Positions 36,937 to 45,727 of a DNA stretch of 64,000 bases are shown here, piece by piece. A program made the translations under genes and the position numbers. Position 1 is the first letter of the stretch. Each line of letters begins with the position of its first letter. Source of the stretch: Rhizobium sp. P38BS-XIX (GTDB lineage Bacteria > Pseudomonadota > Alphaproteobacteria > Rhizobiales > Rhizobiaceae); contig NZ_JABAIJ010000002.1 in the NCBI RefSeq assembly GCF_012641435.1, positions 310,001-374,000 on the forward strand, in the 5' to 3' direction. The notes beneath the pieces are model-generated. The model was not told the DNA's origin. It did not search any database and was given only the letters and a program-made list of their open reading frames with translations.

Positions 36937-37050
36937 GATTTTTTTATGATTCAGCGCTAAATCAATATTCGTGAAAATTTATGAAGTTTTTCTAAAAAAA
37001 TGTGGTAGTCTACGTCCTTATTGGAAAATAATTATAACAAGGACTCAAAA
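36937..37050 (+). promoter_or_regulatory. AT-rich leader of the tiny-ORF tandem
   Basis: The sequence changes abruptly to roughly 70% A+T by eye, with A and T runs, in an otherwise GC-rich region. It ends with ATAACAAGGACTC before the ATG at 37051 (AAGGA ribosome binding site). This looks like a strong promoter and leader region. Exact -35 and -10 boxes cannot be assigned with confidence. Confidence 0.45.
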
Positions 37051-37179
37051 ATGAAAAATGCTGTTCTTAAGTATAGTCCCTTGCGTTTTACTCGGTTCCT
37101 CATCGAAACTTCCGTCCTCGCAGCTGTTACGAGTGCAGTTGTTAGCACAAGTCTCCACGCGTTCCGTATGGGGCTGTGA
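37051..37179 (+). CDS. 42-residue putative membrane peptide
   Basis: The start ATG has an AAGGA 8 nt upstream. A basic N-terminus (MKNAVLKYSPLRFTRF) is followed by one hydrophobic stretch (LIETSVLAAVTSAVVSTSL), consistent with a small single-pass or signal-anchor peptide. The next ORF starts 3 nt after its stop. No family recognised. The three short ORFs to 37663 run tandem in one direction. Confidence 0.4.
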   Translation: MKNAVLKYSPLRFTRFLIETSVLAAVTSAVVSTSLHAFRMGL

Positions 37180-37181
37180 AT

Positions 37182-37346
37182 ATGGCACGATATTCAAAGC
37201 GGTTCGGTTGCCCTATCAAAGAGAAGACTCAAACCGTATTCAGGCCAATCACCACTGGCGATGTTGGTGGTCGAGTGGAAAAGGCTGCGCTTCTTAAGGC
37301 TTTGCGGATCGATGGGGACCGCCCCATTCATCGTGCTAGCAACTAG
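37182..37346 (+). CDS. 54-residue basic peptide
   Basis: Starts 2 nt after the stop of the previous ORF, so it could be translationally coupled. Basic, with MARYSKRFGCPIKEKTQTVF and GGRVEKAALLKALRIDGDRP. The arrangement and composition suggest a small nucleic-acid-binding peptide, but this is a guess. No family recognised. Confidence 0.4.
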   Translation: MARYSKRFGCPIKEKTQTVFRPITTGDVGGRVEKAALLKALRIDGDRPIHRASN

Positions 37347-37363
37347 GATCGGAAAAAAATCCA

Positions 37364-37663
37364 ATGGAGCGTTTACAGCGACTTTCCAAGGGCGCAATGC
37401 TACCTACCGATTTAGATAAGGTGCGAAAGGTCTTCAATACGGCCGTAAGCCAAACCTGGTTCGATGAGAACGAATATAGCAAAGAAGGTTTTGCGGCGCA
37501 GTTGATTGCATTGTTTCACTGCGGCATCGTTCGTTCCGAACAACTGACCAAAATTGGGTTATTGTTGGCCTTAAACGAGTTCAGCCGTGATATGTCCAGC
37601 ATCCAGCGCTCCAAGCTAAAGGCGGCTTATGAATTTTCGCGCCCATCTGGCGCGGCAACCTAG
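37364..37663 (+). CDS. Small hypothetical protein
   Basis: 99 residues, helical and soluble: MLPTDLDKVRKVFNTAVSQTW, then LIALFHCGIVRSEQLTKIGLLLALNEF. It looks like a real domain but is not recognised. It is 17 nt downstream of the previous short ORF and likely co-transcribed from the AT-rich leader. Confidence 0.6.
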   Translation: MERLQRLSKGAMLPTDLDKVRKVFNTAVSQTWFDENEYSKEGFAAQLIALFHCGIVRSEQLTKIGLLLALNEFSRDMSSIQRSKLKAAYEFSRPSGAAT

Positions 37664-37721
37664 TCGCTGAAGTTGGCGCCAATGAAGGACGAGCGCATCT
37701 CCTCGATGAAGAAGGTCGACC

Positions 37722-38120
37722 TCAGTCTGTGTCGTTTGTATCATAGCCGCTTGTGTCTTTGACAATGGTCAAATGAGAGCGCGGTTGCGACGTTGCGCTG
37801 TACATGCGCCGGAGCCGCCGAAAGGCTTCGGTTTTTCTAAACGAGCGATAGATGCCATCGTTATCGCTATCGATGTGCTCGAGTTGATGGCCGATCAAAA
37901 CGATGGTCTCATTAAGGGTATCAATTTCCGATGCGAAATGATCGACGTAGAGCTGGGTGAGCTGGATAATCTGGCGAACTTCATCGGGGAATTTATGTCC
38001 ACCACCTGGGGTGATTTTCACCAAACCGGATTCCAATTCGGACAGGTGGCGCTTCGCCTGCTCGATAAAAAATTCGAGTGCAGCGCGTTGGTCTTTTAAA
38101 TCTTCTCTTAAGTCGTCCAT
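37722..38120 (-). CDS. Small coiled-coil hypothetical protein
   Basis: 132 residues. The first two thirds form an acidic helical bundle (MDDLREDLKDQRAALEFFIEQAKRHLSELESG, then QLYVDHFASEIDTLNETIVLIGHQLEHI); the C-terminal RSFRKTEAFRRLRRMY is basic. It is convergent with the tiny-ORF tandem. No family recognised. Confidence 0.65.
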   Translation of the reverse strand: MDDLREDLKDQRAALEFFIEQAKRHLSELESGLVKITPGGGHKFPDEVRQIIQLTQLYVDHFASEIDTLNETIVLIGHQLEHIDSDNDGIYRSFRKTEAFRRLRRMYSATSQPRSHLTIVKDTSGYDTNDTD

Positions 38121-38162
38121 TTTGATCTCCGGCTTTCGCGAGACCTTATGGGAAATCAGCTA

Positions 38163-38351
38163 TTAGATCCATCGAAAGTAATGCAGCAGCGCCGATTTGC
38201 CGCCGATCGGCGTGCCAAGAGGTTCATTGTCGCGAATATTCAGGCAGCTGTCGCGGGGATACACTATCGTCTCGATCAATCACGCTCCGCCAATAGCAGA
38301 TCGACGTTCTAGCAGTCCCTCAAGTGGCTCTGCTTGCAGTTGGCTACTCAT
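38163..38351 (-). pseudogene. Short ORF interrupted by in-frame TGA
   Basis: From the ATG at 38351, preceded by AAGGAG at ideal spacing, the frame reads MSSQLQAEPLEGLLERRSAI, then TGA at 38280-38282, then LIETIVYPRDSCLNIRDNEP and GTPIGGKSALLHYFRWI to TAA at 38163. Both halves look coding and share one frame. It is probably a nonsense mutation. Selenocysteine is unlikely here. Confidence 0.45.
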
Positions 38352-38657
38352 CTTGATCTCCTTGATGGCATCGAGCCTATCGACAACAGCCGCAAGCCCA
38401 AGGCGCAGACACCCAAGTTCGAACGTTATTGCCGCAAGATCTCACCAATTGCCAATGCTGTCTTCGTTGGACTAGCTCTGCATAGTCAACGCGACGAATG
38501 CCTAGGTACAACTATCGCGAAGATCGAAATCTTCGATGCGCGCAATGTGCGACGGTGTGTTGGCGAGAAAAGCTAGCGAATTGCACTCATCGGAGCCGTC
38601 GATCTCATAGGTGTGGCTGAAATCGCAGTCGGCGATGCTGTTGACAATACCGGCTCG

Positions 38658-38900
38658 CTAGAACAACCAGAACGAGGCCGCGATAAGAGATAGCGCGGTT
38701 AGTGCCACAGCAATAACGGCGACAGCACTTTTCCATTCCGGTTCGATGTGAGGGAAATCCTCATTCACAGCCAACACCTTTCCAACCTCCGTAAGCGCTC
38801 GTTTGCGGGCATAAACGCTACAAGTATTCGAAAAGCTCCAGTGACCGAGAAAAATTCCCGTTACTATCACCTTCGCTTTTCGGAATTCTCGCCGGACCAT
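38658..38900 (-). CDS. Small putative membrane protein
   Basis: 80 residues (84 from 38912). A basic N-terminus (MVRREFRKAKVIVTGIFLGH) and a single C-terminal hydrophobic helix (SAVAVIAVALTALSLIAASFWLF), as in tail-anchored proteins. No family recognised. 38352-38657 holds only scraps such as ADCDFSHTYEIDGSDECNSL with no start codon. Confidence 0.4.
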   Translation of the reverse strand: MVRREFRKAKVIVTGIFLGHWSFSNTCSVYARKRALTEVGKVLAVNEDFPHIEPEWKSAVAVIAVALTALSLIAASFWLF

Positions 38901-39188
38901 CTGGTACAGCACTTTATGGATTCGGTGTACGGCGGATCAGGCGGCTCCTGCTTAACCCGCAGTGTCACGGGACGAAGAAATCTTCGTGATGTAAATATCC
39001 TTCAGCGACAGCCTTCCGGACCGAAAACAGCATCCACCTCATGATCATTGACATCGAGACAGCGCCGCTCGCGAGCGGCGCTGGTGACACGCCAGGCATC
39101 AGGCTTGCAAAAACTGCGCATGTCGACATAGGCACCAGACAGACGCGGGATCCGATTTCCATCCCTTTTGTTATCTGTCATTTGGCTT

Positions 39189-39383
39189 CTAAGTAAGACG
39201 GGCAATCGCATCGCTCAAGCTGGCGATCGCGATTTGTTCGTGAATGATCATGCCGTCAATATCGATAGATCCTTTGACCTCTTTCTTGCTCGTGGCTCGG
39301 ATCTTCATTTCAAGCAGTTCGTCGAGATGAGCGATCTTCTCTTCTCTGATTTTGATGAGCTTTAAGCGAAAATCATCATTCAT
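39189..39383 (-). CDS. Small hypothetical protein
   Basis: 64 residues from the Met at 39383 with AGGACCTGCG upstream. MNDDFRLKLIKIREEKIAHL, then EVKGSIDIDGMIIHEQIAIA, is alternating helix and strand with balanced charge. No family recognised. 38913-39188 shows no other gene. Confidence 0.5.
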   Translation of the reverse strand: MNDDFRLKLIKIREEKIAHLDELLEMKIRATSKKEVKGSIDIDGMIIHEQIAIASLSDAIARLT

Positions 39384-39450
39384 CGCAGGTCCTCCATTTG
39401 AGGTTAGCAACCGTGGTTTTACAACCCAGCTTCGCCCGGTTTTGTCTCTG

Positions 39451-39672
39451 TCAGCTTAAATTGTGCCCGCGACCCCGATACATGGTTGGAACACCGGCTA
39501 CCTCATGGCATCGGGCGAGAGTTTCCAGCCACTCCGCCAATCCAGGCGGAACGTTGATATTCCCTGCCTCGAGCGCTTCCACCCAAGACAGGTCGCATTG
39601 CAGAGCGCTCGCCAGATTGATCGGCGTCCAGCGGATATGGAGAAGGCATTCGGAAAAGCGTTCCGGGGTCAT
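39451..39672 (-). CDS. Small helix-turn-helix protein
   Basis: 73 residues. MTPERFSECLLHIRWTPINLASALQCDLSWVEALEAGNI matches the XRE-like helix-turn-helix used by small rhizobial proteins of this size; PPGLAEWLETLARCHE completes the domain. A strong ribosome binding site (GGAGGATCC) precedes the ATG. Probably DNA-binding. Target unknown. Confidence 0.65.
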   Translation of the reverse strand: MTPERFSECLLHIRWTPINLASALQCDLSWVEALEAGNINVPPGLAEWLETLARCHEVAGVPTMYRGRGHNLS

Positions 39673-39724
39673 GGATCCTCCGATACGACAAACAGCTTTT
39701 ACGGTGCCAGATGGCGGCGCTAAG

Positions 39725-40134
39725 TCAAGCGGCCATGCGAAGCCAATCGTTCATTGCCGATTTGGAGGGAATGCGGTTATGCTCAATTGCCTTATTTTTT
39801 CCGCTTATGGCGCTTTGCGCCTCGGCCAACAGAGAGTATTCATCAAGGAACTTCAGCAACTCGCAGCTTTCACAAATCACCGGGATTGTCTCGCCCTTGA
39901 ACTGCGCTAGCTTCGTATGAACAATCTTTGGTCTGGTCCGGCGTATCCAGGTTTAAAAGTTCGGGTGAAACCTTGGCTCATTGCTGATCCAGTCACAGTT
40001 AAATGCCCATGCACAAATTGCAGCGTCGCACGCGCGGCAGCTATCGCTGCGCGAGCATCGCCGTGATGCAAAGCAAGCGCGGCACCGACGGGATCAGGCT
40101 CTGGTTGATCCACGGTGACTAGCTCGACGCTCAT
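39725..40134 (-). pseudogene. Hypothetical gene, probably frameshifted
   Basis: The first part (39907-40134) encodes MSVELVTVDQPEPDPVGAAL, then GSAMSQGFTRTFKPGYAGPDQ. The adjacent frame from about 39925 to 39725 reads LAQFKGETIPVICESCELLK, then EAQSAISGKNKAIEHNRIPS, but has no start codon of its own. One protein broken at about 39920 explains both. No family recognised. Confidence 0.4.
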
Positions 40135-40300
40135 GGCACACGTCTCCGTTTCGCCGGCTTATGCGGATATTGCAACTGGGAATTTCTGAAAACCTGGACC
40201 CAACAAGCCTCGTTCGTTCTCGTTATGCTCTTTCCTTGAATAGGGCCAGTCTCAAGCGATATTTTGCCGAGCGGTTCCCTTAAGCTCCGGGATCGCCGAA

Positions 40301-40549
40301 TTAAAACATCTGAATACCTGCTTCTTCGAGAGCTGCCACGAATGCATCCCTCGCCTGTTCGGGATTGAGTTTTCCTGAACGCGCATCCTGTAAAGCAAGT
40401 TCGGCGGCCTCGAAGGCAGCGCCGTTTTTTGCCTTGGGCCACTCGTAAGACATATATTCTTCTGCCCGCGCAAGACTTATGATCATCACGCGCCTTCCAG
40501 GTCGCGTCGCCTCCACGGTTACAGGTTTAGTCCACCAAGCCCAAGTCAT
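40301..40549 (-). CDS. DUF982 protein
   Basis: 82 residues from the Met at 40549. MTWAWWTKPVTVEATRPGRR, then EYMSYEWPKAKNGAAFEAAELALQDARSGKLNPEQARDAFVAALEEAGI, is the DUF982 pattern, a family nearly restricted to Rhizobiaceae with many paralogues on plasmids. Function unknown. It lies 110 bp upstream of the second ligase copy, in the opposite direction. Confidence 0.85.
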   Translation of the reverse strand: MTWAWWTKPVTVEATRPGRRVMIISLARAEEYMSYEWPKAKNGAAFEAAELALQDARSGKLNPEQARDAFVAALEEAGIQMF

Positions 40550-40658
40550 TGTACTATCCTCCAGGACCAAAAAAACACACGCGATCCTTGAAGGTTCCGG
40601 AAATATCTGGTGCAAAATGTCGTTAAGTTCTCAGGGGAAAAGGCGGGCTCGGCTCTTT

Positions 40659-41703
40659 GACTTCTCTGTTGAACTGCGGCGATGACAAAGGTTCCGCGTA
40701 AGTCATCCAAGCCCCTGCTCGCTGATCCCGACGCACCGCTCCGCAGCCGGCCGAGAAAAGCGCGCGATCCAAACCAGGCGCGATTGCCATTCGATCGCAT
40801 GCCTGAGCGCATTGAACCCTGTCTTGCGCTGTTGGCGCCCAAGGTTCCCAAAGGCGACAACTGGACATACGAGATCAAGTGGGACGGATATCGGCTCGCG
40901 ATCCACATCGAGCCGCACCGTGTGCGCTTGATCACGCGCGGCGGGCATGACTGGACACATCGCTTCCCTTCTATCGCAGCGGCCGCAAAGGCGCTTGGCG
41001 GCACCATGATCCTTGATGGCGAGGCCGTTGTCCTCGACGAGGAGGGCCGATCTGACTTCGGCGCGCTGCAGCAGGCTCTTGGCGGCCGAGGCGGCACGCG
41101 CGATGCTCCTGAGGCCATGTTCTTTGCCTTTGATCTCCTCTACTTCGATGGGCATGACCTGCGGCAGATGGACTTCGTCGATCGCCGGCGGCTGCTGGAA
41201 ACGATCGTGGAACCACAGGGTGAGGGCGCGATCCGTCTGTCTGACACCATCGACGGCGATGGTGACGATCTGTTTCAGGCGGCTCGCGAGCACGGGCTCG
41301 AGGGTCTCATCGCCAAGAAGGCGGATGCGGCCTATCATTCCGGGCGCAGCGGTGATTGGGTCAAGGTCAAGTGCATAAAGAGCGACAGCTTCATGATCAT
41401 CGGCTACGAGCCGTCGTCAGCCGCGCGCGGCGGACTCGGCCGGCTGCTCCTGGCCGCCTATAAAGGCGATGACCTGATCTATGTAGGCAGCGTCGGCACC
41501 GGTTTCAGCGAGCGGGAAGCGGCGCGCCTTCGGCGTGATCTCAATAAGCCGAAAACAACAAAGCCAGCTATCGCAGCAAGGGATCTGGGCGTCACATGGG
41601 TTCAGCCGACGCTTATTGTCGAGATCGACTACAGAGCCTGGACGCATGACGGCAATCTCAGACATGCGTCCTATAAAGGCCTTCGTGAGCAACAGGATAA
41701 CGC
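40659..41703 (+). repeat. 1045-bp direct repeat, copy 2 (ligase gene)
   Basis: Same orientation as 3537-4581, ungapped. Similarity ends abruptly at GGATAACGC, after which the ligase frame continues into unrelated sequence. The flanks differ at both ends, so this is a sharp-edged duplication and not part of a longer repeat. Confidence 0.9.
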
Positions 41704-41725
41704 AAACTCATTCGTGATCGTTTGA
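40682..41725 (+). CDS. ATP-dependent DNA ligase, LigD type (copy 2)
   Basis: 347 residues, same length as copy 1 by coincidence. About nine amino-acid changes separate the shared 340 residues, none in the EIKWDGYR active site (Lys66). The last seven residues are NSFVIV-like instead of AVYRLE because the duplication ends inside the gene. The core is intact, so it may still be active. Nothing marks it as a pseudogene apart from the altered tail. Confidence 0.88.
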   Translation: MTKVPRKSSKPLLADPDAPLRSRPRKARDPNQARLPFDRMPERIEPCLALLAPKVPKGDNWTYEIKWDGYRLAIHIEPHRVRLITRGGHDWTHRFPSIAAAAKALGGTMILDGEAVVLDEEGRSDFGALQQALGGRGGTRDAPEAMFFAFDLLYFDGHDLRQMDFVDRRRLLETIVEPQGEGAIRLSDTIDGDGDDLFQAAREHGLEGLIAKKADAAYHSGRSGDWVKVKCIKSDSFMIIGYEPSSAARGGLGRLLLAAYKGDDLIYVGSVGTGFSEREAARLRRDLNKPKTTKPAIAARDLGVTWVQPTLIVEIDYRAWTHDGNLRHASYKGLREQQDNANSFVIV

Positions 41726-42331
41726 TCCGTTGCGGTTGCTTAACACGGTGCGCGATTCAACCCGTGTCATTTTATCAGGCTTGTGAGGACTAACCTTCCA
41801 GCCAAGTTAGTTGAGCCGCGCAGCCGCGCTGATCGTGAACGGCGCCGACGTTCGCACGATCGAAAAAACCAAGCCGCCGATATCGCGTGAGTTCGTCATC
41901 TCGTATTCCTGCGACTGCGGCGTACGACGCTATTCGCCTCCTTGGCCTCGTGCCCTTCGCGACTGGTCCCGTGCGGGTCACGCCGGCGTCTCGAGGCAGA
42001 TCGCAACCTGCCTGGATATCGCCTATGAGCATGTTTATGCCGGACGCTAGCTTCTGACGCAGGTGCCGTTCGAACCGGAACGCTGACACGAGATTGTCGT
42101 CATTCGCTATCGGAGCCTTTCGGATTTGCCAGATCACCGAAACAGAGGTGGGCGCGCCACCTCGAGAGGCATCATCGGGCAGTCGTAGCGGCTTGGCGAT
42201 TCATCGCCATCCGCCCACGAATTGCAGCTGTCTGCGGGCTGGTCGAAACGGCAATTTCCGCGCTATTTGTGCGTTACGACTTGTCGACGACATGTGATCC
42301 TGGACAACCGCGACGACATGAAAGGCTGCGC
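41726..42331. other. Intergenic
   Basis: A TTG-started frame at 41811-42050 (FVISYSCDCGVRRYSPPWPR) and an opposing frame at 41790-42137 overlap; neither is convincing. No hairpin or repeat. Confidence 0.4.
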
Positions 42332-43228
42332 ATGGATTGGAACGACCTACGTTATTTTCTCACCGTCTCGCGCACGGCGAGCCTGACCCAAACCGCGTCG
42401 GAACTCAAGGTCAGTCAATCCACGGTTAGCCGACGCATCTTGGAGCTTGAGAAAAATCTCGGCGTAGCGCTCTTCCAACGCCACCAGACCGGCTATTTTC
42501 TGACGGATGAGGGGAGGGAGGTGCTTCGCCAAGCCGAGCGCGTCGAGGAAAGCATCCTGGCGCTGGAGCGCGGCGCGGCCGGCCTCGACAAGAATCCAAG
42601 TGGCGTCGTGCGGCTTGCGACATCGGAAAATCTAGCGACCGATCTCATCATCCCGGCGCTCCCGGCGTTCCGCGAGCGCTATCCCGGCATCTGTCTCGAA
42701 ATCATCACCGGCACAGCTGCCGCCGAACTTAGTCGGCGCGAGGCGGATATAGCGCTGCGTGTCGTTCGACCGACGCGGGGCAATCTGACGGTCAGGGGTG
42801 TCGGCCATATGACCTATTCGGTTTATGGCAGCCGGGACTATCTCGACCGCCACCCTTATATCGAGGGAGAACCGCTGGGAGGCCGGCATTTCATCACTTG
42901 GGACGAAAGCCACGCCTTTATGCCGGCGGCGACCTGGTTGAAACGGGAGCATCCCGGATGCAGGATTGCCCTGGTCACCAGCAGTCTGCCTTCCCAGATT
43001 GTTGCCGTGCGGGCCGGTCTCGGCCTAGCCGTCATCCCCGATTTTCTGGCCGTCGGAAACGATCTTGTTCCCGTCATTCCATCCGATCAGATGTTCAGCA
43101 ACAAGGTCTGGCTGGTCACCCATGCCGATCTTGTGGCCTCGGCCCGCGTGAGAGCTGTCGGGGGTTTTCTGGCAGATCAGGTTATGCGCATCAATCTCGA
43201 TCTTTCCAGCAGCACCTCATCCGGCTGA
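42332..43228 (+). CDS. LysR-family transcriptional regulator
   Basis: 298 residues from the ATG at 42332. N-terminal winged helix MDWNDLRYFLTVSRTASLTQTASELKVSQSTVSRRILELEKNLG, then a LysR substrate-binding domain (GVVRLATSENLATDLIIPAL, then IVAVRAGLGLAVIPDFLA). Binds DNA as a tetramer with a small-molecule co-inducer that cannot be inferred. It faces a minus-strand cluster of oxidoreductase genes (two decayed, one intact) that it may once have controlled. Confidence 0.92.
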   Translation: MDWNDLRYFLTVSRTASLTQTASELKVSQSTVSRRILELEKNLGVALFQRHQTGYFLTDEGREVLRQAERVEESILALERGAAGLDKNPSGVVRLATSENLATDLIIPALPAFRERYPGICLEIITGTAAAELSRREADIALRVVRPTRGNLTVRGVGHMTYSVYGSRDYLDRHPYIEGEPLGGRHFITWDESHAFMPAATWLKREHPGCRIALVTSSLPSQIVAVRAGLGLAVIPDFLAVGNDLVPVIPSDQMFSNKVWLVTHADLVASARVRAVGGFLADQVMRINLDLSSSTSSG

Positions 43229-43270
43229 AGGCCGGCCACAACGGAGGCGCACTCGAATCGACTTCGTCAA

Positions 43271-43476
43271 TCAGGCTGGAACCCTGACCAGAGCCTGCAG
43301 GAGCCCTCGATGCGCGAGTAGGCGCTGACCTTCCCTTCGCCGACAGAGCAGATCGCCGCGATGTCGCTCGCGAAGGTCTTGCGCGACACGACGATGCGGT
43401 GGCTCAAATCGCCTGTCACGGCGGCCGTACTGCCATATTCGAAGCGTCGCTCGACCTCGGGCTTTAAGTTTCGAAT
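43271..43476 (-). pseudogene. NTF2/SnoaL-like 3' fragment
   Basis: The frame NLKPEVERRFEYGSTAAVTG, then HRIVVSRKTFASDIAAICSV, matches the C-terminal half of nuclear-transport-factor-2-like proteins. It follows directly, in the same frame, after the last codons of the decayed SDR gene and has no start codon. Confidence 0.5.
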
Positions 43477-44041
43477 TCAGGAAGATCCGCCGGTCGTCCA
43501 GCTCGATTCGTCGGAGGCGAGAACGAATGCCGACGGGCTCCCGTCGGCCGTGCCCAGGCGCCGGAGCGTTGTCTTCTCCGCCACCGCCTAGCCGAAATCG
43601 GACTTGACGAAGCCGACGGCCTGGACCCATCGGTGTAGAATAACCCGGCGCGATCGCATTGACGCGGACGTTGCGGGGCGCGGGCTAGCCGAAGACGTTC
43701 AGCACCATCTTGCGCCGGTTTTGCTCGACAGAACTTTTTGATTTTCCAGAAGTCGTAAACGGCGCAGTTGTTGACAAGCACATCGATGGAGCCGCAATCG
43801 CGGTTCGCTTCGGGAAAGAACCCTTCCACCTGTGCCGGATCGCTCCTGTCTGCCTCAACGGCAATAGCCTTGCCGCCGTTTGCGTCGATATCCGTCAGCA
43901 GATGGTCGGCAGCTTTCTTGCTGGCGGCGTATTGACCACTACCAAGGCGTGGTCGGCTTTAAAACCTTTCGCAACCGATGCGCCCTGGCCCTTTGAGGCG
44001 CCGGCGACGACGGCGCCCTTCTTTTTCAATCGGGCTGTCAT
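43477..44041 (-). pseudogene. Decayed short-chain dehydrogenase
   Basis: Pieces in different frames make an SDR: MTARLKKKGAVVAGASKGQGASVAKGF (cofactor loop) from 44041, GSIDVLVNNCAVYDFW (NAG-like motif region) in another frame, and AVAEKTTLRRLGTADG, then LASDESSWTTGG, as the C-terminus. The catalytic Tyr-Lys region is lost. Several frameshifts. Confidence 0.7.
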
Positions 44042-44094
44042 AATCCTTATGCTGTTGGCTTGGTTGTCGTTATTTGCGTCCTCCCGCCTGTCGA

Positions 44095-45156
44095 TTAAGA
44101 CGTGTGAGATGTTTTGCTGGCCCAAAGATCGACGTCGCCCATGCGGTCGGCGCCCTGCGTGGCGAGCATCCAGCCCGGATATTCCGGCGGCAGCTCGCTA
44201 ACGGCGTCGAGCCTGGCGATTTCGTCCTCAGTAAGGGCAATATCCACTGCGGCGATATTGTCCTCCAGCTGGCTCAGCCGCTTCGCACCGACGATGATGG
44301 ATGTGACGACCGGCTTGGACAGGAGCCATGCGAGCGCGATGCGGGCTGGGCTGCAGCCGTGGGCTTCTGCAATTGGCTTTAGCACGTCGATCACGTTCCA
44401 AGCACGCTCCTTGTCGACAACAGGGAAATCGAAAGAGGAGCGGCGTGAACCCTCAGGCGACTGGTTTTCCCGGCTGAACTTGCCCGACAGAAGGCCGCCG
44501 GCAAGTGGGCTCCAGACGAGAAGGCCCATCTTTTCAGCCTCGAGAAGCGGCCGCAATTCGCGCTCCAGGTCGCGTCCGGCGACCGAGTAATAGGCCTGGA
44601 GCGTCGTGAAGCGCTCCAAGTTGAGCCGGGCGGAGACGCCGAGCGCTGTTGCAATGCGCCAGGCTTGCCAGTTGGACACGCCGACATAGCGAACCTTGCC
44701 TTGTCGTACCAGATCATCCAGCGCCCTCAGCGTTTCCTCGACCGGCGTCAGGATATCGGTAGCATGGACCTGGTAGAGATCGATGTGATCGGTCTGGAGT
44801 CGCTTGAGGCTAGCTTCAACGGCATCCATAATGTGTCCACGCGACGCGCCGACATCGTTTCGCCCTCGCCCCATCCGGCTATAGACCTTCGTGGCCAGCA
44901 CGATCTCGTTTCTTGAGACGCCGAGATTTTTGAAGGATTGGCCGAGCGTGCGCTCGCTGGCACCGGCAGAATAGACATCGGCGGTATCGAAGAAATTGAT
45001 CCCAGCGTCGATGCTGGCTTTGACCAGTTCATCGGCGCCGCTCTGGCCGACATCGCCGATATGTTCGTAGATGCCTTTGCCGTCGCTGAAGGTCATGGTC
45101 CCCAAGCAAAGCTGAGAAACGAGCAGACCGGTATTGCCGAGAGGTTTGTACTTCAT
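44095..45156 (-). CDS. Aldo/keto reductase
   Basis: 353 residues from the Met at 45156. TIM-barrel AKR signature: MKYKPLGNTGLLVSQLCLGTMTF, GINFFDTADVYSAGASERTLG (Asp/Tyr), LATKVY (Lys), DHIDLYQVH (His), and SKPVVTSIIVGAKRLSQLEDN (NADPH-binding). It reduces aldehydes or ketones with NADPH; the substrate is unknown. It lies upstream of the decayed SDR in the same direction, which suggests an old catabolic operon. An open frame upstream of the Met is not supported. Confidence 0.9.
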   Translation of the reverse strand: MKYKPLGNTGLLVSQLCLGTMTFSDGKGIYEHIGDVGQSGADELVKASIDAGINFFDTADVYSAGASERTLGQSFKNLGVSRNEIVLATKVYSRMGRGRNDVGASRGHIMDAVEASLKRLQTDHIDLYQVHATDILTPVEETLRALDDLVRQGKVRYVGVSNWQAWRIATALGVSARLNLERFTTLQAYYSVAGRDLERELRPLLEAEKMGLLVWSPLAGGLLSGKFSRENQSPEGSRRSSFDFPVVDKERAWNVIDVLKPIAEAHGCSPARIALAWLLSKPVVTSIIVGAKRLSQLEDNIAAVDIALTEDEIARLDAVSELPPEYPGWMLATQGADRMGDVDLWASKTSHTS

Positions 45157-45727
45157 TTTACTCTCCATGAGACGCGTTGCTACGTTCGGCGCTAAGTGTC
45201 CGTCCGCGTCGGTTGCGAATTGTGAGGTGCAGGGCTCTCTGAGCGCCCCGCAGAAATCAGGCCGCGTTGCTTCTGTCGAGCGCGCCGAAAGCTCGTTGAT
45301 GTGCAGCGGGCCCGTGAATCCTGTACCGCTTGAGATCTTCTCATTAGCGTGCAAGGAAAATTCGTTTCCAGACATGAGCCACCCAGTCACGTTCTCGGTG
45401 CTGAACTTCGACATCGTTTCGTGCAAGTGTATCCAGAAAGGCCTTGGCGACGATCTCTTGCCGATTTTCAGCCATGGCATGTTTGCTTCCTGGGTAGTGA
45501 CGTCACAACACCTGAATTAGGCCCTGCCTTGCTAAATAAAATGGCAAAAAATAATCAACTGTTTTCTAAATTTGGAAAACTGGAAGGGCGCCCGAGCGTA
45601 ACGGCCCATGCAGCGGGTCGGCCACCGACCAATCTGCTGCTGGTTCGGCAAATTGTGTAAGAGGAAGATCGGCGTTCGGTGTGCTCTTAGGAGATCGATG
45701 CGGGGGCTCGCTACGGACCACCGATCG
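45157..45727. other. Intergenic
   Basis: AT-rich around 45530-45580. A 39-codon frame at 45541 lacks a ribosome binding site and is not called. Otherwise nothing recognised. Confidence 0.4.

Noticed and set aside
38280..38282. TGA read as selenocysteine
   Set aside because: No SECIS-like hairpin directly downstream was evident and the context does not resemble a known selenoprotein.
45541..45660. A 39-codon ORF starting MAKNNQLF
   Set aside because: No ribosome binding site and no recognised similarity.
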